DNA of 64,000 bases from a bacterium (GCA_025774805.1 JALGZR010000001.1:9989-73988); one strand, 5' to 3'; positions 35,682-44,440 are shown, counted from the stretch's first letter. Notes: generated by a model not told the origin, from the sequence alone. A program made the numbers and translations.

Positions 35682-36896
35682 TTGAACATCCTCTTCCTCT
35701 CCCCGAGGATCCCCGAGCCTCCGAACAAAGGCGACAAGATCCGCTCGCACCATTTCATGCGGCGAATCGCCTCGCGTCACGAGGTCCACTTGGCGTGTCT
35801 CCTCGACGACGAGTCGGAGATCGTGCACGTCGAGGCGGCCGAGAGGTGGGCGGCCTCCGTGACCTGGCGACTCCGGAGTGCGGGCGAGAGCGCCCTACGC
35901 GGTGCCGTCTGCGCGTTGACGGGGAGACCCCTTTCCGCCGGGTGGTTCCGCAGCGGCGGGTTGAGGGGCGCCATCCGGCGGCTCCGCCGCGAGCGGCGGT
36001 TCGACGTGGCGGTCGCCTACTGCTCTTCCATGGCTCCCTATCTTCACGACTGGAGGAGCCCCCGGGTCGTCGATCTCGTCGACGTCGATTCGGAGAAGTG
36101 GCGGCAGTACGCCGACCGAAGCCGGGGCCCGAAGCGAGTCGTCTATGCACTCGAGCACCGCCTTCTCCGCGGATACGAGGCCCGGGTGGTGCGCGAGTTC
36201 GATCGCATCGTGATCATCTCCCTCGGTGAGCGCGAGATCCTGGGGCGGTTCGCCGACGCGTCGAGAGTCGACGTGGTGACGAACGGCGTGGACGTGGATG
36301 CGTTCGCGCGACCCGGTCCGCGCGGCCGGGAGCCGGTGCTCGTCTTCGTGGGAGCGCTCGACTACTTCGCAAACGCCGAGGGGATCGCGCACTTCGTCCG
36401 AGAGGCCTGGCCGGACGTCCGGGAGCGCGTCCCGGGGACGCGCCTGCGGATCGTGGGGCGCAGGCCGGGATCCGACGTGCGATCCCTGGGGAGCGTCGCC
36501 GGCGTCGACGTCGTCGGCGAGGTCGACGACGTCCGACCCGAGCTCTGGCGCGCGTCCCTCGCCGTCGTGCCCCTGCGAATCGCGCAGGGGCTCCAGAACA
36601 AGGTGCTCGAGGCGATGGCGGCCGGCTTGCCCGTCCTGACCTCTCCCGCCGCCGTGCGCGGCGTGGAGGGCGAGGCTCCGGTCCACTTCCGCGTCGCGGA
36701 GACCCCGAAGGAGTGGGCGGACGGGGCGGAGCTCCTGCTCCGGAATCGGGAGGCGGCGGAAGCCACCGCCGGCCGCGCTCTCGAGCTCGTCCGATCCCGG
36801 TACTCGTGGGACCGAAAGGCCGGGGAGTACGAGCGGATCCTCGCCGAGGCGGCGGGGATGCCCGTCCCCCCTGTCCGGGCGGGGGCAACCGACTGA
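35682..36896 (+). CDS. XrtA-associated GT4 glycosyltransferase (TIGR03087-like)
   Basis: A 404-residue protein beginning at TTG 35682 behind GAGGAG. It opens with NILFLSPRIPEPPNKGDKIR and carries the very characteristic VVDLVDVDSEKWRQYA (near residues 127-142), the block I associate with the exosortase-A-linked sugar transferase family TIGR03087. The donor half has LVFVGALDYFANAEGI and RIAQGLQNKVLEAMAAGLPV. It is predicted to be a cytoplasmic GT-B enzyme adding a sugar to the XrtA-associated exopolysaccharide. Confidence 0.88.
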   Translation: MNILFLSPRIPEPPNKGDKIRSHHFMRRIASRHEVHLACLLDDESEIVHVEAAERWAASVTWRLRSAGESALRGAVCALTGRPLSAGWFRSGGLRGAIRRLRRERRFDVAVAYCSSMAPYLHDWRSPRVVDLVDVDSEKWRQYADRSRGPKRVVYALEHRLLRGYEARVVREFDRIVIISLGEREILGRFADASRVDVVTNGVDVDAFARPGPRGREPVLVFVGALDYFANAEGIAHFVREAWPDVRERVPGTRLRIVGRRPGSDVRSLGSVAGVDVVGEVDDVRPELWRASLAVVPLRIAQGLQNKVLEAMAAGLPVLTSPAAVRGVEGEAPVHFRVAETPKEWADGAELLLRNREAAEATAGRALELVRSRYSWDRKAGEYERILAEAAGMPVPPVRAGATD

Positions 36897-37350
36897 ACGC
36901 GCTCGTTCACTCCGGCGCCGAACAGAGCGCGACCTCCGGCGGGCCATCTCTCCAAGTCACCTTGGAATAAGCGATTGCCTAACCAGGTCGCGGCTGGCAC
37001 GGACCGTGCGGACGGACTCGGTCGGACGGCCCGGACCCTCGGGGTTCCTTCCAGCTGCCGGCCTCGTTTCCGGGGGTTTCGGGCCGAAGTCATCGGCCGG
37101 CGATGACCCCTTCTCCGGGCGGCGCCGTCTTCGAAACGGCGGGGCGGCGCACCCCCGGCTTTGCCCGGGGCCGCCAAATCTCCCTCAAGTCGGCCAATCC
37201 TGCTCACGATAACCGAGAGAAGGCCTCGGAGCCCGGACCAGGTCGGTGCGTCGGAGGTCCGTCGGAGCGGGTGGCGGGAGGTGCCGGGAAGGGAGCCCGC
37301 GTCGCCGCGCCGGTGGAGTCGGCTTCGTACGGGCCGGGGAGGAGAGCGTC
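36897..37350. other. Intergenic region
   Basis: About 450 bases with no recognised gene. It includes a possible -24/-12 element (36995-37010). Open frames reading through to the sulfotransferase lack ribosome sites upstream of GTG 37351. Confidence 0.4.
36995..37010 (+). promoter_or_regulatory. Possible sigma-54 promoter
   Basis: TGGCACGGACCGTGCG keeps the perfect TGGCACG half, with GG and GC ten bases apart, but the -12 half is GTGCG rather than TTGCA. It lies about 340 bases before the sulfotransferase start, an unusually long leader, so this call is tentative. Confidence 0.35.
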
Positions 37351-38127
37351 GTGCAGATCCGTTTGAGGCGGCGTCCGGTGTTCGTGATCGGGACGGGCCG
37401 CTGCGGGACGACGCTTCTCACCGATCTGATCCAGGGTCCGCGAATCGACTGCCTCAAGGAGCGGGCGGTCCGCAGCCGGTTTCCGGCGTTCGGGAACCAG
37501 CACATCTTCAATCTTCTCTACCGCGGCGACCTGCCCGAGGGGACCTTCCTCCAGTACTTCCGCTCGGTCCGCGAGAAGCTTCTCGAGAGGCACCCCCCGG
37601 AGAACGTCTACTGCGAGAAGATCCCGCACGGTCAGTGGGCGGTCGAGTCGATCCGCCGCGTCTTCCCCGAGGCCCGGTTCATCGAGATCTACCGGGATGG
37701 CCGGGACACGGTCCAGTCGATGCTTCACGTGAGCTGGTACGCGCCGGACGACACGCGGCCCCGCTGGATCCCTCGGGGGGACCTGGCGGAGTGGAAGCGG
37801 TCGTCGCAGTTCGAGAAGTGCTGTACGCGACTCCATCGCACGATCCCGTTCACCATCCTCAACCGTCTCTCTTACGACTCCGACGTCTACCTCTCTTTCG
37901 CGTACGAGGAGCTCATGGCGGAGACCGAGACCGTGATCCAACGGATCGAGGAGTTCGCCGGCACGGATCTCTACCGGGATCGCGTCCAGATTCGCCCGTC
38001 CCTCGGAAACTGGCGGCGCTGGAGTATCGAGCAGACGGAGACGTACGACCGGATCCTGGGGGAGGACGGCTGGAGGGCCCAGCGCTTCCTCGGCTACGAG
38101 AGAGAGGCGGCCGTCCGCGTCTTCTGA
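37351..38127 (+). CDS. Sulfotransferase
   Basis: A 258-residue protein from GTG 37351, preceded by GGGGAGGAG. The PAPS 5'-phosphosulfate loop is VFVIGTGRCGTTLL (about residues 9-22), and the 3'-phosphate motif is FIEIYRDGRDTVQSML near residue 110. It belongs to the same superfamily as the protein at 32709 but is only distantly similar. It is followed closely by a GT2 gene in the same direction, suggesting a sugar transfer and sulfation pair. Confidence 0.88.
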   Translation: MQIRLRRRPVFVIGTGRCGTTLLTDLIQGPRIDCLKERAVRSRFPAFGNQHIFNLLYRGDLPEGTFLQYFRSVREKLLERHPPENVYCEKIPHGQWAVESIRRVFPEARFIEIYRDGRDTVQSMLHVSWYAPDDTRPRWIPRGDLAEWKRSSQFEKCCTRLHRTIPFTILNRLSYDSDVYLSFAYEELMAETETVIQRIEEFAGTDLYRDRVQIRPSLGNWRRWSIEQTETYDRILGEDGWRAQRFLGYEREAAVRVF

Positions 38128-38138
38128 GGAAATCGAGA

Positions 38139-38921
38139 GTGGTCGACATCTTCCTGCTCGTGAAGGACCGGTGGGAGTTCACGGAGATCGTCCTGTCCTT
38201 CCTCCACGAGTTCACCGACTTCTCCCGCGTGCACCGTCTGGTCTTCGTGAACGACGGCTCCACCGACGGTGTGGACGACGTCTGTCATACGTGGATCCGC
38301 CGGACGGGGATCGGAGAGGTCGTGAGCATACGGGGCGGGTCGGTCACGAACGCTCTCTACCTCGGCACTCATCCCTACCGGAACGATCCGGTGCGCTGGG
38401 TTGTCAAGCTGGACAACGATCTCGTCCTCTGCGAGGACTGGCTCACGAAGGTGCTCGTGCCGGCCGAGGCCTCCCGCGATCGGTACGACGTGTTCGGGTT
38501 CACGACGGTGAACGAGTTCTTCCCCTCGACCCCGGAAGAGATCTGGGCCGATCGGCCGGCCTCGGACTACGGCCTGCAGACGGTGCCCTACACCGGGGGA
38601 AACTTCCTGATGCGGTGGGACGCCTTTCTCCGCACCCGTCACCTCGGCGTGACCCGGGATCCCCGGAACTACATCACCGGGTCGATCAGCGAGCTCCATC
38701 GCGCCCTGTCCGCACGGGGCGTCCTCCGGATTGCGACCGTTCGCCCGCACCTCCCGGTGTTCAAGCTCGACAAGGTCGCCGTCTCCGCCTTCGACCGGTA
38801 CGGGTTCTTCGAGCGGCGCGGTCTCGACCGCTCTCGGATCGAGTCCCTCGTGGAGAGGTACCACCGCGAAGGCGTGTGCCGGAAGCGGATCGTCGAGGAC
38901 CGCGTCGTGAACCGCTTCTGA
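38139..38921 (+). CDS. Family 2-like glycosyltransferase
   Basis: A 260-residue protein starting at GTG 38139, 11 bases after the sulfotransferase stop. The N-terminus VDIFLLVKDRWEFTEIVLSF and LVFVNDGSTDG are the GT-A nucleotide site, and WVVKLDNDLVLCEDW gives the DxD metal ligand (near residue 90). VPYTGGNFLMRWDAFL is the acceptor-region loop typical of family 2. No membrane segment is seen. It probably extends the polysaccharide sulfated by its neighbour. Confidence 0.82.
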   Translation: MVDIFLLVKDRWEFTEIVLSFLHEFTDFSRVHRLVFVNDGSTDGVDDVCHTWIRRTGIGEVVSIRGGSVTNALYLGTHPYRNDPVRWVVKLDNDLVLCEDWLTKVLVPAEASRDRYDVFGFTTVNEFFPSTPEEIWADRPASDYGLQTVPYTGGNFLMRWDAFLRTRHLGVTRDPRNYITGSISELHRALSARGVLRIATVRPHLPVFKLDKVAVSAFDRYGFFERRGLDRSRIESLVERYHREGVCRKRIVEDRVVNRF

Positions 38922-39098
38922 GAGGCCGGCCCGCGCGAAGATCGTGAACGCCGTCTCCTCGGAGAGGCCCCGATCGCGATGGACCCGGTACAGATCCTCG
39001 AGGTCCGCGGCGAGCTCCAGGAGGATCCTCGACTTCGCGGGCCGGGGAAGATCGAGACGATCACGAGTCTGCCGCAGGACGTCGGCGAATCGGGTCAC
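38922..39098 (-). pseudogene. Possible remnant of a HAAS/permease-prefix-type domain
   Basis: From GTG 39098 leftward the frame reads LPRPAKSRILLELAADLEDL and then HRDRGLSEETAF, close to the helical prefix domain (R..I..EL..DLEDL...RGLSEEEA) found before MacB-like permeases and in PadR-linked HAAS proteins. The remaining frame is simply antisense to the GT2 gene. I infer a truncated remnant; it could also be a short real gene. Its left boundary is approximate. Confidence 0.35.
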
Positions 39099-39243
39099 GA
39101 CGCCAAGGGGCGCGACCCGGAGGGGGGACCGGCGGGGGGCCTCCGGGCCGGCCGCCGCGGGAGCCCCGACTTCCGCAATCCTTGACGTGAGCGGTAGGTT
39201 TCCGGACTCTGGCCGGAGTCATTCCCAGGAGGTGGCGGCGCCC

Positions 39244-41145
39244 ATGACGGAATCCCCCGACCGGCCGAATCCGGGCCAGGTCGATCAACTGGAGCAGGAA
39301 GAGCGGAACTGGCTCGAGGGTGTCTACCGGGGCGACCGGCTGCCCGAGCTCTCCCTACGGGTCGTCCTGGTCGGCCTGGTGCTGAGCGTTCTCACCATCG
39401 TGTTCAACGTCTACATGGGGTTGAAGACCGGCTGGGGCGAAGGCGGCGCGATCATCAGCGTGATCCTGGGCTTCACGATCATGAAGCTGTTCGGTCAGGT
39501 CGACCGGAAGGATCGGCCCTTCAGCGAGCTCGAGAACAACATCAGCCAGACCATGGCTTCCGCGTCGGGATCCCTGGGCAACATCGTGAACGTGATTCCG
39601 GCGATGTTTCTCCTCGCGTCGGCGGGCATCATCGCACGGGCTCCGACGACCCTCGACATCATTCTCTGGTGCTTCTTCACGTCGCTGCTCGGCGTCGTCT
39701 TCGCCATTCCCCTCCGCAAGCAGATCGTCGTCGTGGAGAAGCTCGTATTCCCCACCGGGACGGCGGCCGCGAAGACGATCCAGGCGGTGCACGCTCACGG
39801 AGAGGAGGCTCTCAGCAAGGCGAAAACGCTGTTCCGCGTCGCGGTGCCGTCGTTCCTGATCACTTGGTTCCGAGACGGATGGATCGGTCCGCTCCCGCAC
39901 CTCCCGGCCTCCTGGTATCCGTTCACCGGCATGATTCCGGGGGTCGGAGCGGCGCAGACGTACATGGCGGGGCTGTCCATCTCCCCGTTCATGTTGACCG
40001 GGGGCTTCCTGTTCGGCCCGCGCGTGGGGACGAGCCTCCTGATCGGGGGAGTGATCGCCTGGCTCGTCGCGGCCCCCCGCCTCATGGCGAACGGCGTGCT
40101 GGAGACCATCGCGAACGACTTCGGCGAGCGCTACATCAACTTCCTGGAGACGGGGTACATCTTCCCGATCCTCGTGAAGTGGACGATGTGGCCCGCCATC
40201 GGGGTGATGGTCTCCGCCGGCATCACGATGACCGCCATCCGGTGGCCGGTGATCAAGCGGGCGTTCGCCTCGATGATCGCGGGGACGAAGACCGGCGGGA
40301 AGGGGGCGATCTCCCACCTCGAGCTCTCCTTCAAGTGGCTGGGGCTCGTGTTCCTCTTCGCGATGGCCGGCATCCTGTACATGCTCACGGTCCGGTTCGG
40401 GGTCCCGTGGTGGATCGGAATCCTGACTCCGATCATGGCCTTCGCGCTCTCGCTCATCGCCGTGCGCGCCACCGGCGAGACCGACATCAACCCTGTGGGC
40501 ACCATGGGCTCCATCACGCAGATCGCCTTCGGTCTCGCGCAGCAGGGAGCGACCACGAACCTCATGGCGGGAGGGATCTCCGCGTCCGTCGCATCCGAGT
40601 CGGCCGACATGATGCAGGACCTCAAGACCGGTTGGCTCCTCGGCTCGACGCCCCGTAAACTGGTGATCGGTCAGCTTCTCGGCGTGACCGCCGGGGCCGT
40701 GTTCGCCGCGGTCGTGTTCAACATCATGATCGCCGCCCACGACATCGGATCGGCGACGCTTCCCGCCCCCGCGGCGATCACCTGGGAGGGGCTTGCCCGA
40801 ATGATGGAGAAGGGGGCGGGTGCCCTGCCTCCCGGCGCCGGCCCGGCGCTGCTCATCGGCATTCTGGTGGGGACGGTGCTGACCTACCTCGACGGGAAGA
40901 AGCTCGTGCCGAAGAAGTACCTGCCGAGCGCGATCTCGGTCGGACTCGCCATGATCGTTCCCTTCGACTTCGTCGTCGCGATGTTCCTGGGAGGCATCGC
41001 GATGCTCATCACGACGCGCCGGAATCCTGCCTGGGCGGCCGAGCACGCGGCTCTCATCGGTTCGGGGGGAATCGTGGGTGAGGGGCTGGCGGGGGTTCTC
41101 GCCGCGATCACGATTCTGGCGACCGGCGGGGGTGCGGGTCACTAG
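39244..41145 (+). CDS. OPT-family oligopeptide transporter
   Basis: A 633-residue inner-membrane protein with about 15 hydrophobic helices. It shows the OPT hallmarks: LTIVFNVYMGLKTGWGEGGAI in the first helices, ENNISQTMASASGSLGN (the conserved NxxQT-type motif), FPTGTAAAKTIQ, and GDIxPxxT-like ETDINPVGTMGS later. Family members take up oligopeptides or metal chelates with protons. ATG 39244 is preceded by AGGAGGT at a somewhat long distance (11-13 bases); an in-frame GTG at 39232 is an alternative. A 33-bp repeat begins exactly at its stop codon. Confidence 0.92.
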   Translation: MTESPDRPNPGQVDQLEQEERNWLEGVYRGDRLPELSLRVVLVGLVLSVLTIVFNVYMGLKTGWGEGGAIISVILGFTIMKLFGQVDRKDRPFSELENNISQTMASASGSLGNIVNVIPAMFLLASAGIIARAPTTLDIILWCFFTSLLGVVFAIPLRKQIVVVEKLVFPTGTAAAKTIQAVHAHGEEALSKAKTLFRVAVPSFLITWFRDGWIGPLPHLPASWYPFTGMIPGVGAAQTYMAGLSISPFMLTGGFLFGPRVGTSLLIGGVIAWLVAAPRLMANGVLETIANDFGERYINFLETGYIFPILVKWTMWPAIGVMVSAGITMTAIRWPVIKRAFASMIAGTKTGGKGAISHLELSFKWLGLVFLFAMAGILYMLTVRFGVPWWIGILTPIMAFALSLIAVRATGETDINPVGTMGSITQIAFGLAQQGATTNLMAGGISASVASESADMMQDLKTGWLLGSTPRKLVIGQLLGVTAGAVFAAVVFNIMIAAHDIGSATLPAPAAITWEGLARMMEKGAGALPPGAGPALLIGILVGTVLTYLDGKKLVPKKYLPSAISVGLAMIVPFDFVVAMFLGGIAMLITTRRNPAWAAEHAALIGSGGIVGEGLAGVLAAITILATGGGAGH

Positions 41146-41176
41146 CCCGCATATCTCACCAGGCTCGTCGCGAGGC
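41144..41176. repeat. 33-bp copy of the repeat end found at 35466
   Basis: AGCCCGCATATCTCACCAGG and the 13 bases after it match 35466-35498 with one mismatch. The block starts inside the TAG stop of the OPT gene and lies in the convergent gap with the outer-membrane protein gene. No matching right end is seen nearby, so this is a solo end. A GC-rich hairpin (41174-41180 with 41200-41206) follows. Confidence 0.6.
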
Positions 41177-41223
41177 CCCGGGCCCCCGGTGGCGGGTCTC
41201 GGGGCCGATCTCCGATCGACCCG

Positions 41224-42477
41224 CTACCAGTCCCCCTCCTCTTCCTCTTCCGGGCTGCGCCGCCGGGTCCACTTCTCGACCCCGGTGAGGGTCAGCCCGA
41301 AGCGGACGAACTGCTCGTAATACTCGGTGTCATCCTTCGTGCCGCGCCAGCCGTACTCGAAAAACGCGTCGATCGTCCCCCGCCCGCCCGCGAAGCCGAA
41401 GCCCGATCCGGCGGTCAGCACGTGCTCCCGAACCTCCCGGCTCTCGTTGTCGAGCACGTGAAGGAGCTCGGTCCGCCATCCGCCTCGAATCGGCAGAGAA
41501 GGACCGCGTCCCCGGGCGGAGAGAACCCACTCGAAGCCCGCCGCAAACCGGTTCACGTCGACCAGCTCGTCGATCGGGCTGAGCCCGTCCGTCCCTTCCC
41601 AGGCCTCGTGCACCCAATCGGCGGTCAGGAGCACGTCCTCGAGGGGACGGATCTCCAATCCGAGGCCGTATCGCTCCGCCACCTCGCCCTCGCGATCGAG
41701 CTTGACCTCTTCCGACCCGCCGAGGACGTCGACGTTCTCCAGTCGGCGGCTTCCACTCAGCTCCGAGGGCAGAGAGATCCACGCCCCCGCGGCGACGCGC
41801 GATCCGAGCGACTTCCGCACCCCGGCGCGGAAGGCGACGCCCCAGAGGCTGAGCCTGTCGAAGTCGCGGCTGTCGCCGAAGCCGGATTCCGCGGGAAAGT
41901 CGTTCTCCCAGAGCACCTCTTGGTTGAGCAGCAGTACATCGAGTCCCGTCCCGAACTGCGTCCCCCATCGCTCGTGGGCGAAGAGGACCGGGATGCGGAG
42001 CACGTTCCCGGTCGCCTCGAAGACCTGACGGTAGCTCTGTCCGTCCACCGTCGTGGTGTCCCTCGCGATCGTGCCCCCCTTGCGTCTTCCGACCAGGAGG
42101 CCGGTACCGAGACGCAACCCCCTCGGCAGCGGGTAGACGAGGGAGAGATTCGGGATGAGGTTGTCGTACTCCTTGCGGACCTTCTGGCCCCCGGCGCCGA
42201 GGGGCTCCTGGGTCCGGATCCATTCGGTCTCGTAGCTGCCGGTGAATCGGGTCTCCAGGGCGAAGGCCAGACTGGCCGGGTTGCCGGCCAGGCTCGGCGT
42301 CGAGCCCGCCGCCTCCGCTCCTCCCCGGCCCCGCACGGATGCCTCCGACGAGAGGACCGGCTCTCCGAAGCCGCGCACCGAATAGCCGGAATCGGCATCG
42401 ACGATCGAGGCGAAGGCGATCGTGAGGACGAGCCCGGCGACGCCAGCCCCCCCGGTTCGGCTCACGCAGGGGCTCAC
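41224..42477 (-). CDS. Predicted outer-membrane beta-barrel protein
   Basis: A 417-residue protein starting at GTG 42477, which overlaps the stop of the upstream lipoprotein gene (GTGA). A signal sequence (GGAGVAGLVLTIAFASIVDA) is followed by alternating polar/hydrophobic strands with Tyr, Trp and Gly girdle residues, for example LRLGTGLLVGRRKGG and RYGLGLEIRPLEDVLLTADWV, like FadL/PorV-type barrels. The C-terminus is acidic (SPEEEEEGDW), unlike the usual terminal Phe of porins. Translational coupling to the lipoprotein suggests the two form an envelope pair. Substrate unknown. Confidence 0.7.
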   Translation of the reverse strand: MSPCVSRTGGAGVAGLVLTIAFASIVDADSGYSVRGFGEPVLSSEASVRGRGGAEAAGSTPSLAGNPASLAFALETRFTGSYETEWIRTQEPLGAGGQKVRKEYDNLIPNLSLVYPLPRGLRLGTGLLVGRRKGGTIARDTTTVDGQSYRQVFEATGNVLRIPVLFAHERWGTQFGTGLDVLLLNQEVLWENDFPAESGFGDSRDFDRLSLWGVAFRAGVRKSLGSRVAAGAWISLPSELSGSRRLENVDVLGGSEEVKLDREGEVAERYGLGLEIRPLEDVLLTADWVHEAWEGTDGLSPIDELVDVNRFAAGFEWVLSARGRGPSLPIRGGWRTELLHVLDNESREVREHVLTAGSGFGFAGGRGTIDAFFEYGWRGTKDDTEYYEQFVRFGLTLTGVEKWTRRRSPEEEEEGDW

Positions 42478-43715
42478 GGTTCGTCCCCCTGATCCCCGGG
42501 CGTATACCAGATGTGGAGCACCGGTCGCCTCGCGGAATCGTCGGAGTCGTGGGCGTGGAAGCGGATGTAATCGGTATCTGGCCGCTCATCGAGGGCGCGG
42601 ACCTGGAATCCGTGGTTCTCTTCCCCTTCGACGAAGAGCTCCGCGAGGAGACCGAAAACGTCGATCGAGACGCTGTCGACCTCGGTCACCGCATCGTTCA
42701 CGCCGTAGAGAGAGTTGTCGACATCGGTGCCGTCGCCGGCCCACGGCTCGGCCAGCACTCGCTGCGCTCCCACCCCGACTCGGCGAAAGCTGGAGAGAGC
42801 CGGATCGATGTAGAGGATGAGCGCGGCGCGGTTCACCGTGCTCCGAATCCACAGCTCGGGCAACGAGTCCCGATCGGGAATCCCGAAGCGGAGGAGGGCG
42901 CGGCCCGGAACTCCGCGGGCCACCGTGACTCTCTTCGATTGACCGGAGAGGGTCACGAAGTCGGGGGTCGTCTCGAGCAAGAACGTGTCGTCGTCCGATG
43001 CGAGAGAGATCGACGTGTCCACGCCACCGTCCGACCAGTGGACGTCCAGGACGGGGGGATCGGTGGTCTGTCGGGATCCGAGTTCGATCTGGGAGGCGGT
43101 TCCGGCGAGAGGGGACAGCAGGAATCCGAAGTTCGAGTCGGGAGCATCGACCCAGAAGCGCGCGAGATCGGTGACGGGGATCGCCACCGTATCTCCCCCC
43201 GCCGCGAGCGCGAACGTGACCGTATCGACCGGTTCGGGAAGAAATGCCGGCAGCGTGCTGTCGGCCAGCGAGAAGTTCTCTGTCCAGGGGGCGGTGATCC
43301 GGTGAAGGGCCACCGGAAGAGGGTCGGTGTCCCCGATTCCGTCCAGGTATTCGAAGCGAACGAAGGCGCTGTCGACCACGGTCCCGGAGTCGGGAAACGC
43401 CTCGGAGCCGAAGCGCACGAGAGCACGCGACCGGTAACCGGAACGCATTCCGACGAGGACCACGCTGGAGAACCCGGGGGAGACCGCGGGACGAGAGAGC
43501 TGATAGTCGACCGAGGTGTCCGGCGGGCTCACGGCTAGGAAGCGGACCGCTTTGAGCTCTCCCTGATTCTCGATGAACCCGACCCCGAGCGTGTTGTCCT
43601 CTTTCGTCGCACACGCGGCGAACGGCAGCCAGAGCGCCAACGTAAGTGGTAGAAGAGCCGAACGAAACGGTGACCGACCGTATCGGTCTCCCGTCACTCG
43701 AATCGGAAGCGGCAC
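42474..43715 (-). CDS. DNRLRE-like secreted lipoprotein
   Basis: A 413-residue protein. The N-terminal signal ends in LPFAACATKEDN, a good lipobox with the lipidated Cys near residue 35. Several beta-rich segments with patterns such as RALVRFGSEAFPDSGTVVDSAFVRF and RALLRFGIP resemble DNRLRE/carbohydrate-binding-type domains present in surface proteins. No catalytic motif is visible. It is coupled to the barrel protein gene (overlap at 42474-42477). Confidence 0.7.
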   Translation of the reverse strand: MPLPIRVTGDRYGRSPFRSALLPLTLALWLPFAACATKEDNTLGVGFIENQGELKAVRFLAVSPPDTSVDYQLSRPAVSPGFSSVVLVGMRSGYRSRALVRFGSEAFPDSGTVVDSAFVRFEYLDGIGDTDPLPVALHRITAPWTENFSLADSTLPAFLPEPVDTVTFALAAGGDTVAIPVTDLARFWVDAPDSNFGFLLSPLAGTASQIELGSRQTTDPPVLDVHWSDGGVDTSISLASDDDTFLLETTPDFVTLSGQSKRVTVARGVPGRALLRFGIPDRDSLPELWIRSTVNRAALILYIDPALSSFRRVGVGAQRVLAEPWAGDGTDVDNSLYGVNDAVTEVDSVSIDVFGLLAELFVEGEENHGFQVRALDERPDTDYIRFHAHDSDDSARRPVLHIWYTPGDQGDEP

Positions 43716-44287
43716 GACGGCGGATTTCCTTCTCGGAGGGTCTTACGAGGCCGGGAGTCTAGCAGCCCTCAGCTCAACACGCCAGCGGGCGAAGTCGCCG
43801 AGTTGACGTTTGCCGAAACCGTTCGGAAAGTGGGTCACACGAGGATGACGGAAGGAGAAATCGGGTCGTGCCCCCCAAGTGAGACACCCGGCCGACCCCG
43901 CTTCCAGCTCGATCCCTTCCGCTCTTCGTAACTCCGGGACTTGCATCGCGCTCAGAGCAGACATCGGTAGGGCCGGGGTATCACGTGGGACCCCGGAGAC
44001 GCGATGGTTCCGGCAGGAGGCCGCGCCGAGTCCTTCGACCCCCAGCCCCTGGCCCCGGTTCTGGGACGGCCCGGGAGAGCCAGGACGGGGCTAGATTCGA
44101 CTCCGGCGCGGTCCTCTTCCGGGAGGGGCGACCGGATACCGCAGTGTACCCCAACTGCTTCCGGCTTCGAACCCTTCCCGCTTGAGGGGGGACGTGAGAT
44201 CCGTGATCCCACTCCCCCCGATTCCCCCTCCTTGACACACCCCAGCGCCGCTCGTACTGTCTTTGCCGCGTCTTCGGACGTCCGCGC
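43716..44287. other. Intergenic region upstream of tRNA-Met
   Basis: About 570 bases with no recognised gene; the tRNA promoter lies at the right end (44232-44260). Confidence 0.4.
44232..44260 (+). promoter_or_regulatory. Sigma-70-type promoter of the tRNA gene
   Basis: A perfect -35 TTGACA (44232-44237) is followed after 17 bases by TACTGT (44255-44260) as -10. The tRNA begins 27 bases after the -10 element. The -10 element is weak in sequence, but spacing and -35 are ideal. Confidence 0.55.
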
Positions 44288-44364
44288 GGCGGTGTAGCTC
44301 AGCTGGTTAGAGCAGCGGAATCATAATCCGCGTGTCCGGGGTTCGAGTCCCTGCACCGCTACCA
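44288..44364 (+). tRNA. tRNA-Met (anticodon CAT)
   Basis: The 77 bases fold into a standard cloverleaf: acceptor stem GGCGGTG/CACCGCT (first pair G-U), D arm GCTC/GAGC, anticodon stem GCGGA/TCCGC with loop ATCATAA (anticodon CAT), five-base variable region, T arm CGGGG/CCCTG with TTCGAGT. The CCA end is encoded. Anticodon CAT also fits tRNA-Ile2, but the sequence looks like elongator Met. The 3' 26 bases are copied at 55421. Confidence 0.95.
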
Positions 44365-44440
44365 TTTTGGGGCCTGGAAGTCGTTGATTTCCGGGCCCTT
44401 GCCCGTTCGGGCCTGACCGCGGTCAGCCCGTCTCCAATAT
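44339..44440 (+). repeat. Left copy of tRNA-end direct repeat (att-like site)
   Basis: From the T arm of tRNA-Met to CCGTCTCCAATAT this segment is imperfectly repeated at 55421-55524. The 26-base tRNA part differs at one position. Downstream, GGAAGTCGTTGATTTCC, TTGCCCGTTCGGGCC and CCGTCTCCAATAT are shared. Such duplicated tRNA 3' ends are the usual footprint of integrase-mediated insertion. Confidence 0.8.
44370..44398 (+). terminator. Hairpin after tRNA-Met
   Basis: GGGCC-T-GGAA (44370-44379) pairs with TTCC-G-GGCCC (44389-44398) around a nine-base loop, five bases after the CCA end. There is no strong U-tract, but the location suggests a transcript-end hairpin. Confidence 0.4.

Noticed and set aside
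36995-37010. Full-strength sigma-54 promoter for the second sulfotransferase
   Set aside because: Kept only as a tentative feature, because the -12 half is poor and the distance to the gene is about 340 bases.
39355-41142. Minus-strand frame of 595 codons opposite the OPT transporter
   Set aside because: It is the mirror of a strongly supported membrane-protein gene and is Asp/Arg/His-rich low-complexity.
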